From assembly GCA_963789015.1 (NCBI GenBank), contig CAWBIU010000004.1, positions 124,001 through 188,000 on the forward strand: a stretch of 64,000 bases of DNA, given 5' to 3'. The position numbers and the translations under genes are program-made. Of the stretch, positions 16,579 to 25,353 are shown in pieces. The stretch comes from JAOPZW01 sp963789015 (lineage in GTDB: Bacteria > Actinomycetota > Thermoleophilia > Solirubrobacterales > Solirubrobacteraceae). The stretch's first letter is position 1, and each line of letters opens with the position of its first letter. The notes below the pieces were generated by a model. That model was not told the DNA's origin and did not search any database. It saw only the letters and a program-made list of their open reading frames with translations.

Positions 16579-18408
16579 CTAGGGCGCGAGCTGCACCGTG
16601 CGCGTGGTGCGCGGACCGAGCTTCGCCGGGCTGGGACCCGAGCGGATCTCGACCTCGTACCGCCCGGCGGCGAGCCGCCGGCGCACGGAGCCGTCGCGGA
16701 GCCTGACCACCGTTCGCTCGCCGCCGCGCACCGGGAGCTGGCGCGTGGCGAGCCGACGGCGGACTCCGCCTCGACGTTCGATGAGCCGCACCTCGGCCAC
16801 CCGCGCACCGCGCGGGGCGAGGAACGACACGCTGATGCCCAGCCGCCGCGCGGCCGACAGCCGCAGGCGACCGCTGACGCGGACCCCGGCGACGGCGCGG
16901 GCGGGGACGGCGAGCACCGCGGCAGGACCCGCGGGCACGAGGGCCGCTGCAGCCGGCCCTGCCGTGCCCGCGCCCGCCGGACCCGTGGGGGCCGGGTTGC
17001 CGGCGGCGGCGGTCAGGGAGTACTCCAGCGAGCCCGAGGAGATGTTGCCCGCCGGATCCCTGGCCCACCAGGTGATCGTGGTCGTGCCGGCCCCGAGGGG
17101 GATCGGGCCGGTGTACAGCGGCGAGGTCGCGCTCGCGGCCACGCCGTCCTTCCGGACGCGGATCGTCTCACCGGGGCCGGCCGACAGCGCGACCGACTGC
17201 GGAGCGACGTGGTCGCCGGGCCCGGGGGTGGCCACGACGTTCGGGCTGGTCGCGTCCTTGCTGATCGTCGTGCCGGCGCCACCGAGCGCCTCGGCGCTGC
17301 CCGCCACGGTGTAGCCGGCCGAGGCCTGCAGCGGGCCGTCGGCGAGCGTCAGCAGGTCCGCGCGCGGGAACGTGGCCGACCACTGCTGCTCGGCGCTCTC
17401 CCCGGCCGCGAGGCCGGTCGCCGGCTGCGTGATCGTGGTCGTGCCGTCGGTGATCGACACGGTGGCGCCGGTGATGCTCGCGTCGTCCTCCGCCGCGTCG
17501 GTCGCGCCGAGGGTGTGCGCCATCGCGGTGCCGGTCACCTGGAGGTCGCCGCTCGTGCCCGTGACGGCCCCGGCAGCGTTCACGACGTTGGCCTGCCCGG
17601 GGGCGGCCTCGCATCCGGGCGCGGGCCCGGAGGCCTCGGCGCCCTCGAAGAGCTGGGTCTCGGCCGGGAGCACCTCGACGTGCCCATAGCCCATCGTGTG
17701 GATCGGCCCGAGCAGCGTCAGGCGGCGCCCGTCGAGGTCGAGGTTGTCGTCGTTGCGGTCGGCGAGGTACGGCGGCTCGTAGATCGCTGTCCAGCCGTCC
17801 GTCGTGCCCGGCGTGCGCTCCACGCGAGTGGGCACGCCCCGGAACTTCCCGTCACGGAACTCGGCCGAGTCCAGCGCGGTGACGGGGATCGGCGTGCGCG
17901 TGGCATCGGCGCGCGCGGCGGTGCCGCTGACGGCGATGTCGCCGTTGGAGCGCAGGACCGGATCGCCGTCGATCGTGAGGTGGTCGACGCGGATGCGGTC
18001 CTCGTGCGCGTCGGCGCCGCTGCGGACGACGATCTCGTCGCCCGGGCGGACGTCCGGCGTGAGCCCCGCGAAGCAGTCGCCGGGCACCGGGGTGCCCTCG
18101 GGGCCGTGGTTGATCTCCAGGCCCGGTCCGTCGGGCGTCACGACCGCCGGTGCCGACACCGTGCCGATCCGGTGCGCGCCGCGCATCACGTCGACCTGGA
18201 CGGGCGTGCCGTCGGCCGGGTAGCCGAAGACGGCCACGAAGTCGAGGTTGTGGAACACGCTGATGTTCTGGCCCGCCTCCGGCGCGTCGAGCACGAAGGC
18301 CGACGCCGGCACGGCCGCGACCGCGCTGCCGGCGATCGCCGCTGCGATGGACCGCCCGACGACGCGCCGCTGGACGCGAGCGCTCAGGCGCGTACTTCTC
18401 GAAGTCAA
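16579..18408 (-). CDS. Large secreted protein with Ig-like/Ala-rich domains, function unknown
   Basis: A 609-residue exported protein. I place the start at TTG 18408, which has GGGGAGGG with a short spacer upstream and yields an N-terminus with a charged region (RRVVGR) and hydrophobic stretch ending AVPASA, a normal signal peptide. The body contains beta-rich modules with NHGPEGTPVPGD, a DNNDDNLD-like acidic segment near PYLADRNDDNLDLDG, and a domain near residue 420 resembling bacterial Ig-like repeats (GAGTTTITWWARDPAGN). The C-terminus is Pro/Ala then Arg/Val-rich and may be wall-associated. A longer frame to ATG 18540 exists but lacks a signal at its start. No enzyme motif is visible. 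Confidence 0.75.
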   Translation of the reverse strand: MTSRSTRLSARVQRRVVGRSIAAAIAGSAVAAVPASAFVLDAPEAGQNISVFHNLDFVAVFGYPADGTPVQVDVMRGAHRIGTVSAPAVVTPDGPGLEINHGPEGTPVPGDCFAGLTPDVRPGDEIVVRSGADAHEDRIRVDHLTIDGDPVLRSNGDIAVSGTAARADATRTPIPVTALDSAEFRDGKFRGVPTRVERTPGTTDGWTAIYEPPYLADRNDDNLDLDGRRLTLLGPIHTMGYGHVEVLPAETQLFEGAEASGPAPGCEAAPGQANVVNAAGAVTGTSGDLQVTGTAMAHTLGATDAAEDDASITGATVSITDGTTTITQPATGLAAGESAEQQWSATFPRADLLTLADGPLQASAGYTVAGSAEALGGAGTTISKDATSPNVVATPGPGDHVAPQSVALSAGPGETIRVRKDGVAASATSPLYTGPIPLGAGTTTITWWARDPAGNISSGSLEYSLTAAAGNPAPTGPAGAGTAGPAAAALVPAGPAAVLAVPARAVAGVRVSGRLRLSAARRLGISVSFLAPRGARVAEVRLIERRGGVRRRLATRQLPVRGGERTVVRLRDGSVRRRLAAGRYEVEIRSGPSPAKLGPRTTRTVQLAP

Positions 18409-18580
18409 GGGTTCCCTCCCCGTTGAGACGGGTCCCGGTCCCCACCGACCGGCCTCGTCTGGCCGCGCAGCCTCCCTCCTGACCGCTGACGCCCGTGAGA
18501 GCATTTCCCGCTGCGCGTTCTGCGCGCGGACGCATTCCATGTGCGCGATCGCGCAACCCGGAGTGCGCCCTTCCCGCTGG

Positions 18581-18586
18581 TAACGT
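18581..18586 (+). promoter_or_regulatory. Candidate -10 element of gcvT
   Basis: TAACGT, nine bases before the gcvT GTG at 18596; leaderless arrangement. Confidence 0.5.
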
Positions 18587-18595
18587 GCGCGCTCG

Positions 18596-19682
18596 GTGGC
18601 CGCCGCCCCGTCTCAGACCCCGAGACGCACCCCGCTCTTCGAGCGTCACGTCGCGGCATCGGCGCGGCTCGTCCCGTTCGCCGGCTGGGAGATGCCGGTC
18701 CACTACGAGTCGATCCGCGACGAGCACATCGCCGTGCGCACGGCCTGCGGCGTCTTCGACGTCTCGCACATGGGCCAGATCGAGACGGCGGGCGCGCAGG
18801 CCGCGGACCTGCTGCAGCGCCTGCTCTCCAGCGACGTGTCCGAGCTCGCGGTGGGTGGCTCGCAGTACGCGCTCCTGTGCCGCGAGGACGGCGGCGTGCT
18901 CGACGATCTGCTCACCTACCGCCTCGGCCCCGACCGCTGGCTGACCGTCGCCAACGCGGCCAACCACGACCGCGACGTCGCCTGGTTCCGCGAGCACTCC
19001 GGGTCCTTCGACGCCGAGGTGGCCGACGTCGCCGAGACGTGGGCGATGCTCGCCGTCCAGGGGCCCGGCGCGCGCGAGGCCGTGCAGGCGCTCGCCGACG
19101 CGCCGCTGCCGATGCGCCGCGCCGCCGCCAACCGCCGGCTGCTCGGGCCGCGAGGCGCTCGTGTGCGCGACGGGCTACACGGGCGAGGACGGCGTCGAGA
19201 TCATGTGCGCGCCGGACGACGTCGGGGCCCTGTGGGACGAGCTCGTGCGCCGCGGCGCGACGCCCTGCGGGCTCGGCGCGCGCGACACGCTGCGCATCGA
19301 GGCCTGCCTGCCGCTCTACGGCAACGAGCTCGAGGAGGGCCGCGGGCCGATCGAGGCCGGCCTGGGGTGGTGCTGTGCCGAGGACACCGGCTTCATCGGC
19401 GCCGACGCCGTGCGCGCCGTGCGCGAGGCGGGCCCGCGCGAGCGGCTGCGCCCGTTCCGGATGACCGGCCCGGGGATCGCGCGCGCCGGCAACCCGGTGG
19501 CCGGCGGCGGCGTCGTGACCAGCGGGACGCACTCGCCGTGCCTGGACATGGGTATCGGGATGGCGTACCTGCCGGCCGAGCGCGCGACGCTCGGCACGGC
19601 GCTCGAGATCGACGTCCGTGGGCGCACCCGCGAGGCCGTTGTGGCCGAGCGGCCCCTCTACCGCAAGGAGCGAGATGGCTGA
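18596..19682 (+). CDS. gcvT: Glycine cleavage T protein (aminomethyltransferase), frameshifted
   Basis: Tetrahydrofolate-dependent subunit that releases ammonia from the lipoyl-bound aminomethyl group and forms methylene-THF. The first part (RTPLFERHVAASARLVPFAGWEMPVHY, FDVSHMGQIE) reads from GTG 18596 to about 19140. The second part (CATGYTGEDGVEIM, GLGARDTLRIEACLPLYGNEL) reads in the next frame from about 19155 to TGA 19680-19682. One extra base, most simply in GGG 19145-19147, explains it; removing it gives about 361 residues, normal for GcvT. The gene heads a gcvT-gcvH-gcvPA-gcvPB operon with overlapping ends. It may be a sequence error, since the other three genes are intact. Confidence 0.9.
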
Positions 19683-20067
19683 CGCAAGCTACCCCGGTGA
19701 CCTCCTCTACCACCCGGAGCACGACTGGGTGCGCATGGAAGGCGACGGCGACGTGGCCACGTTCGGGATCACCTGGTTCGCGCAGGACGCCCTCGGCGAG
19801 GTCGTGTTCTTCGACCCGCCCGAGGTCGGCAGCACGGTGAAGAAGGACGAGCCGTACGCCGAGGTCGAGTCGGTCAAGGCGGTCTCGGACGTGATCGCGC
19901 CGTTGTCCGGCGAGATCGTCGACGTCAACACGGCGCTCGGCGACGCGCCCGAGGCCATCAACGCCGACCCGTACGGCGACGGCTGGCTGGTGCGGGTGCG
20001 GCTCAGCGATCCGTCCGAGCGGGATGCGCTGCTCGACGCGGGGGCCTACGAGCAGAGCCTGTCGTGA
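19675..20067 (+). CDS. gcvH: Glycine cleavage H protein
   Basis: Lipoyl carrier that shuttles the aminomethyl group from the P protein to the T protein. The 130-residue protein has HPEHDWVRMEGD at the start and the lipoylation motif ESVKAVSD with the modified Lys near residue 66, followed by the GDGWLVRVRLSD segment. The ATG at 19675 follows AAGGAG by five bases and lies inside the end of gcvT; its own end overlaps gcvPA by four bases (GTGA). Start upstream frames are non-conserved. Confidence 0.96.
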   Translation: MADASYPGDLLYHPEHDWVRMEGDGDVATFGITWFAQDALGEVVFFDPPEVGSTVKKDEPYAEVESVKAVSDVIAPLSGEIVDVNTALGDAPEAINADPYGDGWLVRVRLSDPSERDALLDAGAYEQSLS

Positions 20068-21446
20068 GCCGCTACACGAGCGCCACCGACGAGGACCGGC
20101 GGGCGATGCTCGCCGAGATCGGTGTGGGCTCGGTGGGCGAGCTGTTCGATGCTCAGATCCCGGCCGGCGTGCGGGCGCAACGCCCGCTCGACCTGCCCGC
20201 CGGCCTGTCCGAGCAGGAGGTCCACGCGCACCTGCGCGAGCTCGCCGCGCGCAACGTGAGCGCCGAGGACGAGCTGTGCTTCCTCGGCGCCGGCATGTAC
20301 GACCACTACGTCCCCGCCGTGGTCGACATGCTCACCGAGCGCTCGGAGTTCCTGACGCCGTACACGCCCTACCAGCCCGAGGTCTCCCAGGGCGGGCTGC
20401 AGGTCATGTTCGAGTTCCAGACGGCGATCTGCGAGCTGTGCGCGCTGCCCGTCGCCAACGCGTCGGTCTACGACGGGCCGAGCGCGGTCAGCGCCGCCGT
20501 CTGGCTCGCGCACCTGGCCAACGGGAAGCGGCGCGTCGTCGTCTCGCGCGGGGTGCATCCGCACAGCCGCGCGACGCTGCGCACGATGGCGGCCGGCTAC
20601 GGCGTCGAGGTCGTCGAGGTCGGCCTGGAGGACGGGCTCACCGACGCCGGTGCATGGGCCGCGGCGATCGACGGCGAGACGTCGGCCGTCGTCCTCCAGC
20701 AGCCCAACCACCTCGGCGCCGTCGAGGACGTCGCCGCCCTGGCCGAGGCGGCCAAGAACTCGCCCGCCGTGGTCGTCGGCGCCTACGACCCGATCGCGCT
20801 CGGCGTCATCGCGCCGCCCGGCGAGTGCGGCGTCGACGTGGCCGTGGGTGAGGGCCAGCCGCTCGGCAACCGGCTCGACTTCGGCGGCCCGTCGTTCGGC
20901 TTCTTCGCGGCCACCGAGGCCTACCTGCGCCGGATGCCGGGGCGGATCGCCGGCGAGACCGTCGACGTCGACGGCCGTCGCGGCTTCGTGCTCACGCTGC
21001 AGACGCGCGAGCAGCACATCCGCCGCGAGAAGGCGACCTCGAACATCTGCACCGCGCAGGCGCTCAACGCGCTGGCCGGCGTCGTCTACCTCGCCTGGCT
21101 CGGCCGCCGCGGGATCGTCGAGCTCGGCGAGCTGCTGCTGCAGCGCACGCACTACGCGCGCGAGACGCTGACCGCGCTGGACGGCGTGCACGCCCTGCAC
21201 CGCCGGCCCGTCGTGCGCGAGTTCGCGCTCACGCTCGACGCGCCCGTGCGGGCCGTCGTCGAGCGCTGCCGCGCCCTCGGAGTCAACCCGGGCGTCCCGC
21301 TGCAGGGCGACCCCGCCGAGGCCGGCGACGCGCTGCTCGTCGCCATCACCGAGCGCCGCTCGCGCGCCGACATCGACCGGCTCGCCGACGTGCTCGGCGC
21401 CGCCGTCGCGGCCGAGCGCCACGAGCGCGAGGGGGTGGCGCTGTGA
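20064..21446 (+). CDS. gcvPA: Glycine dehydrogenase (decarboxylating) subunit 1
   Basis: N-terminal half of the split P protein, which decarboxylates glycine and loads the H protein. The 460-residue sequence has the family features FLGAGMYDHYVPAVVD, TPYTPYQPEVSQGGLQ and GEGQPLGNRLDFGGPSFGFF. In many bacteria this and subunit 2 are fused into one protein of about 950 residues; here they are separate genes overlapping by four bases, so both are needed for the active heterotetramer. Confidence 0.95.
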   Translation: MSRYTSATDEDRRAMLAEIGVGSVGELFDAQIPAGVRAQRPLDLPAGLSEQEVHAHLRELAARNVSAEDELCFLGAGMYDHYVPAVVDMLTERSEFLTPYTPYQPEVSQGGLQVMFEFQTAICELCALPVANASVYDGPSAVSAAVWLAHLANGKRRVVVSRGVHPHSRATLRTMAAGYGVEVVEVGLEDGLTDAGAWAAAIDGETSAVVLQQPNHLGAVEDVAALAEAAKNSPAVVVGAYDPIALGVIAPPGECGVDVAVGEGQPLGNRLDFGGPSFGFFAATEAYLRRMPGRIAGETVDVDGRRGFVLTLQTREQHIRREKATSNICTAQALNALAGVVYLAWLGRRGIVELGELLLQRTHYARETLTALDGVHALHRRPVVREFALTLDAPVRAVVERCRALGVNPGVPLQGDPAEAGDALLVAITERRSRADIDRLADVLGAAVAAERHEREGVAL

Positions 21447-22987
21447 GCGCCCAGGTGCCCGCCGGCGCGGGAGCGGGCACGCCGCTGCAGCGTGAGGCCG
21501 TGCGCACGATCTACGAGCGCGGCGAGCCGGGCCGGCGCGCGTTCGTCGCGCCCGCGCTCGACGTGCCCGAGGCCGACGCCGAGACGCTGCTGCCCGCGCA
21601 CCTGCGCCGCCGCGAGCCGGCGCGGCTGCCCGAGGTCTCCGAGCCCGAGCTCGTGCGCCACTACGTGCGGCTCTCCAAGCGCAACTTCGACCTCGACTCG
21701 GGCTTCTATCCGCTCGGCTCGTGCACGATGAAGCACAACCCGCGCCTGCACGAGCGCGTCGCCGCGCTGCCCGGCCACGCGCGGCTGCACCCGCTGCAGG
21801 ATCCCGAGCACGCCCAGGGCGCGCTCGAGCTCATGTGGCGCCTCGAGCGCGCGCTCGGGGAGATCGCGGGCCTGCCGCACGTCTCGCTGCAGCCCGCGGC
21901 GGGCGCGCACGGCGAGCTCGCCGGGGTGCTGCTCACGCGCGCCTTCCACGACGACCGCGGCGAGCCGCGACGCAAGGTCCTGACGCCCGACACGGCGCAC
22001 GGCACGAACCCGGCGACGGTGACGATGGCGGGCTGCGAGCTCGTCAAGGTGGCCAGCGACGCCGACGGCGGCGTCGATCTCGAGGACCTCCGGGCCAAGG
22101 CGACCGACGAGGTCGCCTGCCTGATGCTGACCAACCCCAACACGCTCGGGATCTTCGACCCCAACATCGAGAAGATCGCCGAGATCGTGCACGACGCGGG
22201 CGCGACGCTCTACTACGACGGCGCGAACCTCAACGCGATCATGGGCCTCACGCGCCCGGGCGACATGGGCTTCGACATCGTGCACTTCAACCTGCACAAG
22301 TCGTTCACCCAGCCGCACGGCGGCGGCGGCCCGGGCAGCGGCCCGATCGCCGTCTCCGAGCGGATCGAGCCCTACCTGATGGTCCCGCGCGTGGTGCGCC
22401 ACGAGCCCGAGAACGGCGGCCCGGCGCACTTCGGGCTCAGCGACGACGCGCCGAAGTCGATCGGGCGCCTGCGCGGCTTCCAGGGCAACTACGGCTGCTT
22501 CGTGCGCGCCTACGCCTACATCTGCTCGCTCGGCGCCGACGGCCTGCGCGACGCGTCGGAGATCGCCGTGCTCAACGCGAACTACCTGCTCGCGCGGCTG
22601 CGCTCGCTCGGCGTCGCCGACCGGCTGCCGCTCGCCTTCGGGGAGCGCTGCATGCACGAGTTCGTGCTGTCGGGGGCGCCGATGAAGCGCGAGCTCGGGA
22701 TCCGCACGCTCGATCTCGCCAAGCGCCTGCTCGACCACGGCGTGCACCCGCCGACCGTCTACTTCCCGCTCATCGTCGACGAGGCGCTGCTCGTGGAGCC
22801 GACGGAGACCGAGACGCGCGAGACGCTCGACGCGTTCGCCGAGTCGCTGGCCGAGATCCTCCGCGAGGCGGGCGAGGACCCCGAGATCGCGCGCAACGCG
22901 CCGTACACGACGCCGGTCCGGCGCCTGGACGAGGCGGGCGCGGCGAAGCGGCCGCGGATCCGCCAGGCGTTCGGCGAGACCGCCTGA
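21443..22987 (+). CDS. gcvPB: Glycine dehydrogenase (decarboxylating) subunit 2
   Basis: C-terminal half of the split P protein; it carries the pyridoxal phosphate site. The 514-residue sequence shows YPLGSCTMKHNPRLHE, the lysine motif in HFNLHKSFTQPHGGGGPGSGP, and the closing region YFPLIVDEALLVEPTETET. It starts at GTG 21443, overlapping the subunit 1 stop (GTGA). It is the last gene of the glycine cleavage operon. The lpd gene for the L protein is not in the window. Confidence 0.96.
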   Translation: MSAQVPAGAGAGTPLQREAVRTIYERGEPGRRAFVAPALDVPEADAETLLPAHLRRREPARLPEVSEPELVRHYVRLSKRNFDLDSGFYPLGSCTMKHNPRLHERVAALPGHARLHPLQDPEHAQGALELMWRLERALGEIAGLPHVSLQPAAGAHGELAGVLLTRAFHDDRGEPRRKVLTPDTAHGTNPATVTMAGCELVKVASDADGGVDLEDLRAKATDEVACLMLTNPNTLGIFDPNIEKIAEIVHDAGATLYYDGANLNAIMGLTRPGDMGFDIVHFNLHKSFTQPHGGGGPGSGPIAVSERIEPYLMVPRVVRHEPENGGPAHFGLSDDAPKSIGRLRGFQGNYGCFVRAYAYICSLGADGLRDASEIAVLNANYLLARLRSLGVADRLPLAFGERCMHEFVLSGAPMKRELGIRTLDLAKRLLDHGVHPPTVYFPLIVDEALLVEPTETETRETLDAFAESLAEILREAGEDPEIARNAPYTTPVRRLDEAGAAKRPRIRQAFGETA

Positions 22988-23017
22988 CACGCTCAGGTGG
23001 CGCTCATGTGGCGGGCC

Positions 23018-23023
23018 TAGGTT
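23018..23023 (+). promoter_or_regulatory. Candidate -10 element of the secreted FN3-like gene
   Basis: TAGGTT gives a leader of about 30 bases containing GGAGGAG before the ATG at 23060. Confidence 0.35.
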
Positions 23024-23059
23024 GCGCTCGCCAACCGACCCGACGGAGGAGCTCGAGAG

Positions 23060-23767
23060 ATGAGGCGGACGATGATGGGCGCGGCGGTCGCGCTCGGACT
23101 GGCGCTGGTGGCGCCGACGATCGCGACGGCGCAGGCGCCGCTGCGCTTCGACGAATCCGACCTGTTCATCGAGATCAACGCGACGGACGGCGACGCCGGG
23201 CTGCAGATGGCCCTCGGCGGTCGCACGTGGCAGCGTCTGCGGCTGATCGACCCCCGCGGCCGCACGGTGATGGACGTGCGGGCGTCGGGCCCGCTGAACG
23301 GCTACGGGCTGACCGACATGGGCTTCGAGAGCGCCGAGCCGCCGTTCGACCGTTACCCCTTCCGCCGCTTCAAGGCGCGCTTCCCCGAAGGCCGCTACCG
23401 GTTCGAGGGGACCGCGCCGAACGGGCGGCGGCTTGTCGGCTCGGACCGCCTCACGCACGTCGTCCCCGCCGGGCCGCGGGTCTCGGCGCCGGCCGCGGAC
23501 GCGGTGGTCGATCCGGCGGCGCTCACCGTGCGCTGGGAGCCCGTGACGACGCCTGCCGGCATCCGCATCGTGCGCTACCAGGTGATCGTCACCTCCGAGG
23601 GCGGGCCCGGCGGATCGATGCGGGTCGACCTGCCCGCCACGGCGACGAGCGCGGCGATCCCGCCAGGCTTCCTCGCCCGCAACGCCGAGTATGCCGTCGA
23701 GGTCATCGCCCGCGCCGCGAGCCACAACCAGACGATCACCGAGGTGCCGTTCAGGACCGCGCCCTGA
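23060..23767 (+). CDS. Secreted protein with a fibronectin III-like domain, function unknown
   Basis: A 235-residue protein with a signal peptide (MRRTMMGAAVALGLALVAPTIATAQA-like region, cleaved about residue 25). The middle has FIEINATDGDAGLQ, reminiscent of proteins annotated only as hypothetical, and the C-terminal 95 residues resemble a fibronectin type III fold (LTVRWEPVTTPAG, RYQVIVTSE, YAVEVIARA). A strong GGAGGAG stands seven bases before the ATG. It follows the gcv operon but has its own leader. The substrate or partner is unknown. Confidence 0.8.
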   Translation: MRRTMMGAAVALGLALVAPTIATAQAPLRFDESDLFIEINATDGDAGLQMALGGRTWQRLRLIDPRGRTVMDVRASGPLNGYGLTDMGFESAEPPFDRYPFRRFKARFPEGRYRFEGTAPNGRRLVGSDRLTHVVPAGPRVSAPAADAVVDPAALTVRWEPVTTPAGIRIVRYQVIVTSEGGPGGSMRVDLPATATSAAIPPGFLARNAEYAVEVIARAASHNQTITEVPFRTAP

Positions 23768-24274
23768 TCAGCGCAGGGCGCGCAGGCGGGCGGGCGCGTC
23801 GGGCTCCGGGCGCCCCGCCGTGGCCGCGTTGGCGTGGGCGCACAGCCAGCTGAAGGCGGCCTGCGAGACGTCGTTGACCGCGCTCGCGCCGAGCACGGCG
23901 GTCACGACGCGCGCCTCGCGCGGGCGCGTGACGCGCAGGGCGACGATCCCCAGGGCGCTCCACGTGCCCACGCAGCGCGTGCACGTGAGCATCTCGCCGA
24001 CGGCGTAGCGCAGCCCGCGGCCCTTCGGGAGGCGCTCGCCCGCCGGGGTCTCCTCGACGAACGGCTCGCGCACCCAGGCGTCGACCTTCTCCTTGGCCAC
24101 GAGCTTGGACAGCGCGAACGTGGCCACGCCGAGCGGCAGGATCTCGCCCGCGCGGACGGGCTCCTCGCCCTTGTCGCGCGCGGCCGCGAGCACGGCGCCG
24201 AGCAGGGCGCCCCAGCCCGCGCTCAGCGCGGCGTAGTCGGTCGTCCGGGTGGGCTTGGCCTCGGTGCTCGCCAC
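23768..24274 (-). CDS. DUF1360 family membrane protein
   Basis: A 168-residue protein matching the DUF1360 pattern: an N-terminal hydrophobic stretch (YAALSAGWGALLGAVLAA), a charged middle, and the conserved MLTCTRCVGTWSALG segment with paired Cys followed by a second hydrophobic helix. Function is not established for the family. I choose GTG 24274 (MASTEAKPTRTTDY) because it lies seven bases after a TAGCCC box on the minus strand; the frame is open further upstream but runs antisense to trpS. It ends against the end of the FN3-like gene. Confidence 0.7.
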   Translation of the reverse strand: MASTEAKPTRTTDYAALSAGWGALLGAVLAAARDKGEEPVRAGEILPLGVATFALSKLVAKEKVDAWVREPFVEETPAGERLPKGRGLRYAVGEMLTCTRCVGTWSALGIVALRVTRPREARVVTAVLGASAVNDVSQAAFSWLCAHANAATAGRPEPDAPARLRALR

Positions 24275-24328
24275 GCCGAGCGGGCTACCCGGACGACCGT
24301 CCGCCGACGCCCGCCGGGCGGGCTCCAC

Positions 24329-24334
24329 TAGATT
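24329..24334 (+). promoter_or_regulatory. Candidate -10 element of trpS
   Basis: TAGATT, nine bases before the trpS GTG at 24344; no ribosome-binding site. Confidence 0.5.
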
Positions 24335-24343
24335 CGTCCGCCC

Positions 24344-25345
24344 GTGCGCATCTTCTCCGGCATCCAGCCCACGGGGCGCAAGCACCTGGGCAACTTCATC
24401 GGCGCGATCCGCCAGTACGTCGAGGGACAGGACCGCGGCGACCCGGCGATCTACTGCATCGTCGACCTGCACGCGGTCACCGTGCCGTACGAACCCGCCG
24501 AGCTGCGCGAGCGCCTGTACGACACGACCGCGCTGCTCATCGCCGCCGGCCTGGACCCGGAGCGCTGCGTGCTCTTCCGCCAGGGCGATGTCCACGAGCA
24601 CACCGAGCTGTGCTGGCTGCTGAGCTCGGTCACCGCCATCGGCGAGCTCAACCGGATGCACCAGTTCCGCGACAAGTCGGTGGCCCAGCGCGAGCTCGTC
24701 TCCGCCGGGCTGCTCTTCTACCCGGTGCTGCAGGCCGCCGACGTGCTCGCCTACCGCGCCCACGAGGTGCCGGTCGGCGAGGACCAGCGCGAGCATCTCG
24801 AGCTCATGCGCGACGTCGCGCGGCGCTTCAACGCGCGCTTCGGCGGCGAGGACATCCTCGTCGTCCCCGAGCACCGGATCCCCGAGGTCGGCGCGCGGAT
24901 CATGGACCTCCAGGAGCCGACCCGGAAGATGTCGACGACCGGCGGCACGCCGGAGGGCACCGTGCTCGTCCTCGACGACCCCAAGACGATCGAGAAGAAG
25001 GTCAGGCGCGCGGTGACGGACTCGGGCACCGAGATCCGCCGCGCCGCCGACAAGCCGGGCGTGACCAACCTGATCGACGTGCTCGCCGCCGCGCGCGGCA
25101 CGAGCCCCGCCGCCGTCGAGGAGGACCTCCGCGACGCGCGCGGCTACGGCGACCTCAAGGCCGCCGTGGCCGAGGCCGTCATCGGCCTGCTGGCCCCGGT
25201 GCGCGAGGCCTACGACGAGATCCGCGCCGACGAGGACCGCCTCGAGGACGTCCTGGCGACGGGCGCCGGCAAGGCGCGCGCGATGGCGGGCGAGACGCTG
25301 GCCGACGTCCGCGAGGCGATGGGCGTCGGACCGCGGCGCCGGTAG
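24344..25345 (+). CDS. trpS: Tryptophanyl-tRNA synthetase
   Basis: Class I synthetase that charges tRNA-Trp. The 333-residue protein has SGIQPTGRKHLGN (the HIGH-equivalent is KHLGN near residue 14) and KMSTT, the KMSKS-equivalent loop, near residue 196, along with YPVLQAADVLAYRAHEVPVGEDQ, the conserved Trp-binding region. GTG 24344 starts directly at the conserved MRIFSGIQPTG. The stop TAG forms part of a possible -10 box (TAGCGT) of the following MFS gene. Confidence 0.97.
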   Translation: MRIFSGIQPTGRKHLGNFIGAIRQYVEGQDRGDPAIYCIVDLHAVTVPYEPAELRERLYDTTALLIAAGLDPERCVLFRQGDVHEHTELCWLLSSVTAIGELNRMHQFRDKSVAQRELVSAGLLFYPVLQAADVLAYRAHEVPVGEDQREHLELMRDVARRFNARFGGEDILVVPEHRIPEVGARIMDLQEPTRKMSTTGGTPEGTVLVLDDPKTIEKKVRRAVTDSGTEIRRAADKPGVTNLIDVLAAARGTSPAAVEEDLRDARGYGDLKAAVAEAVIGLLAPVREAYDEIRADEDRLEDVLATGAGKARAMAGETLADVREAMGVGPRRR

Positions 25346-25353
25346 CGTGCGCC

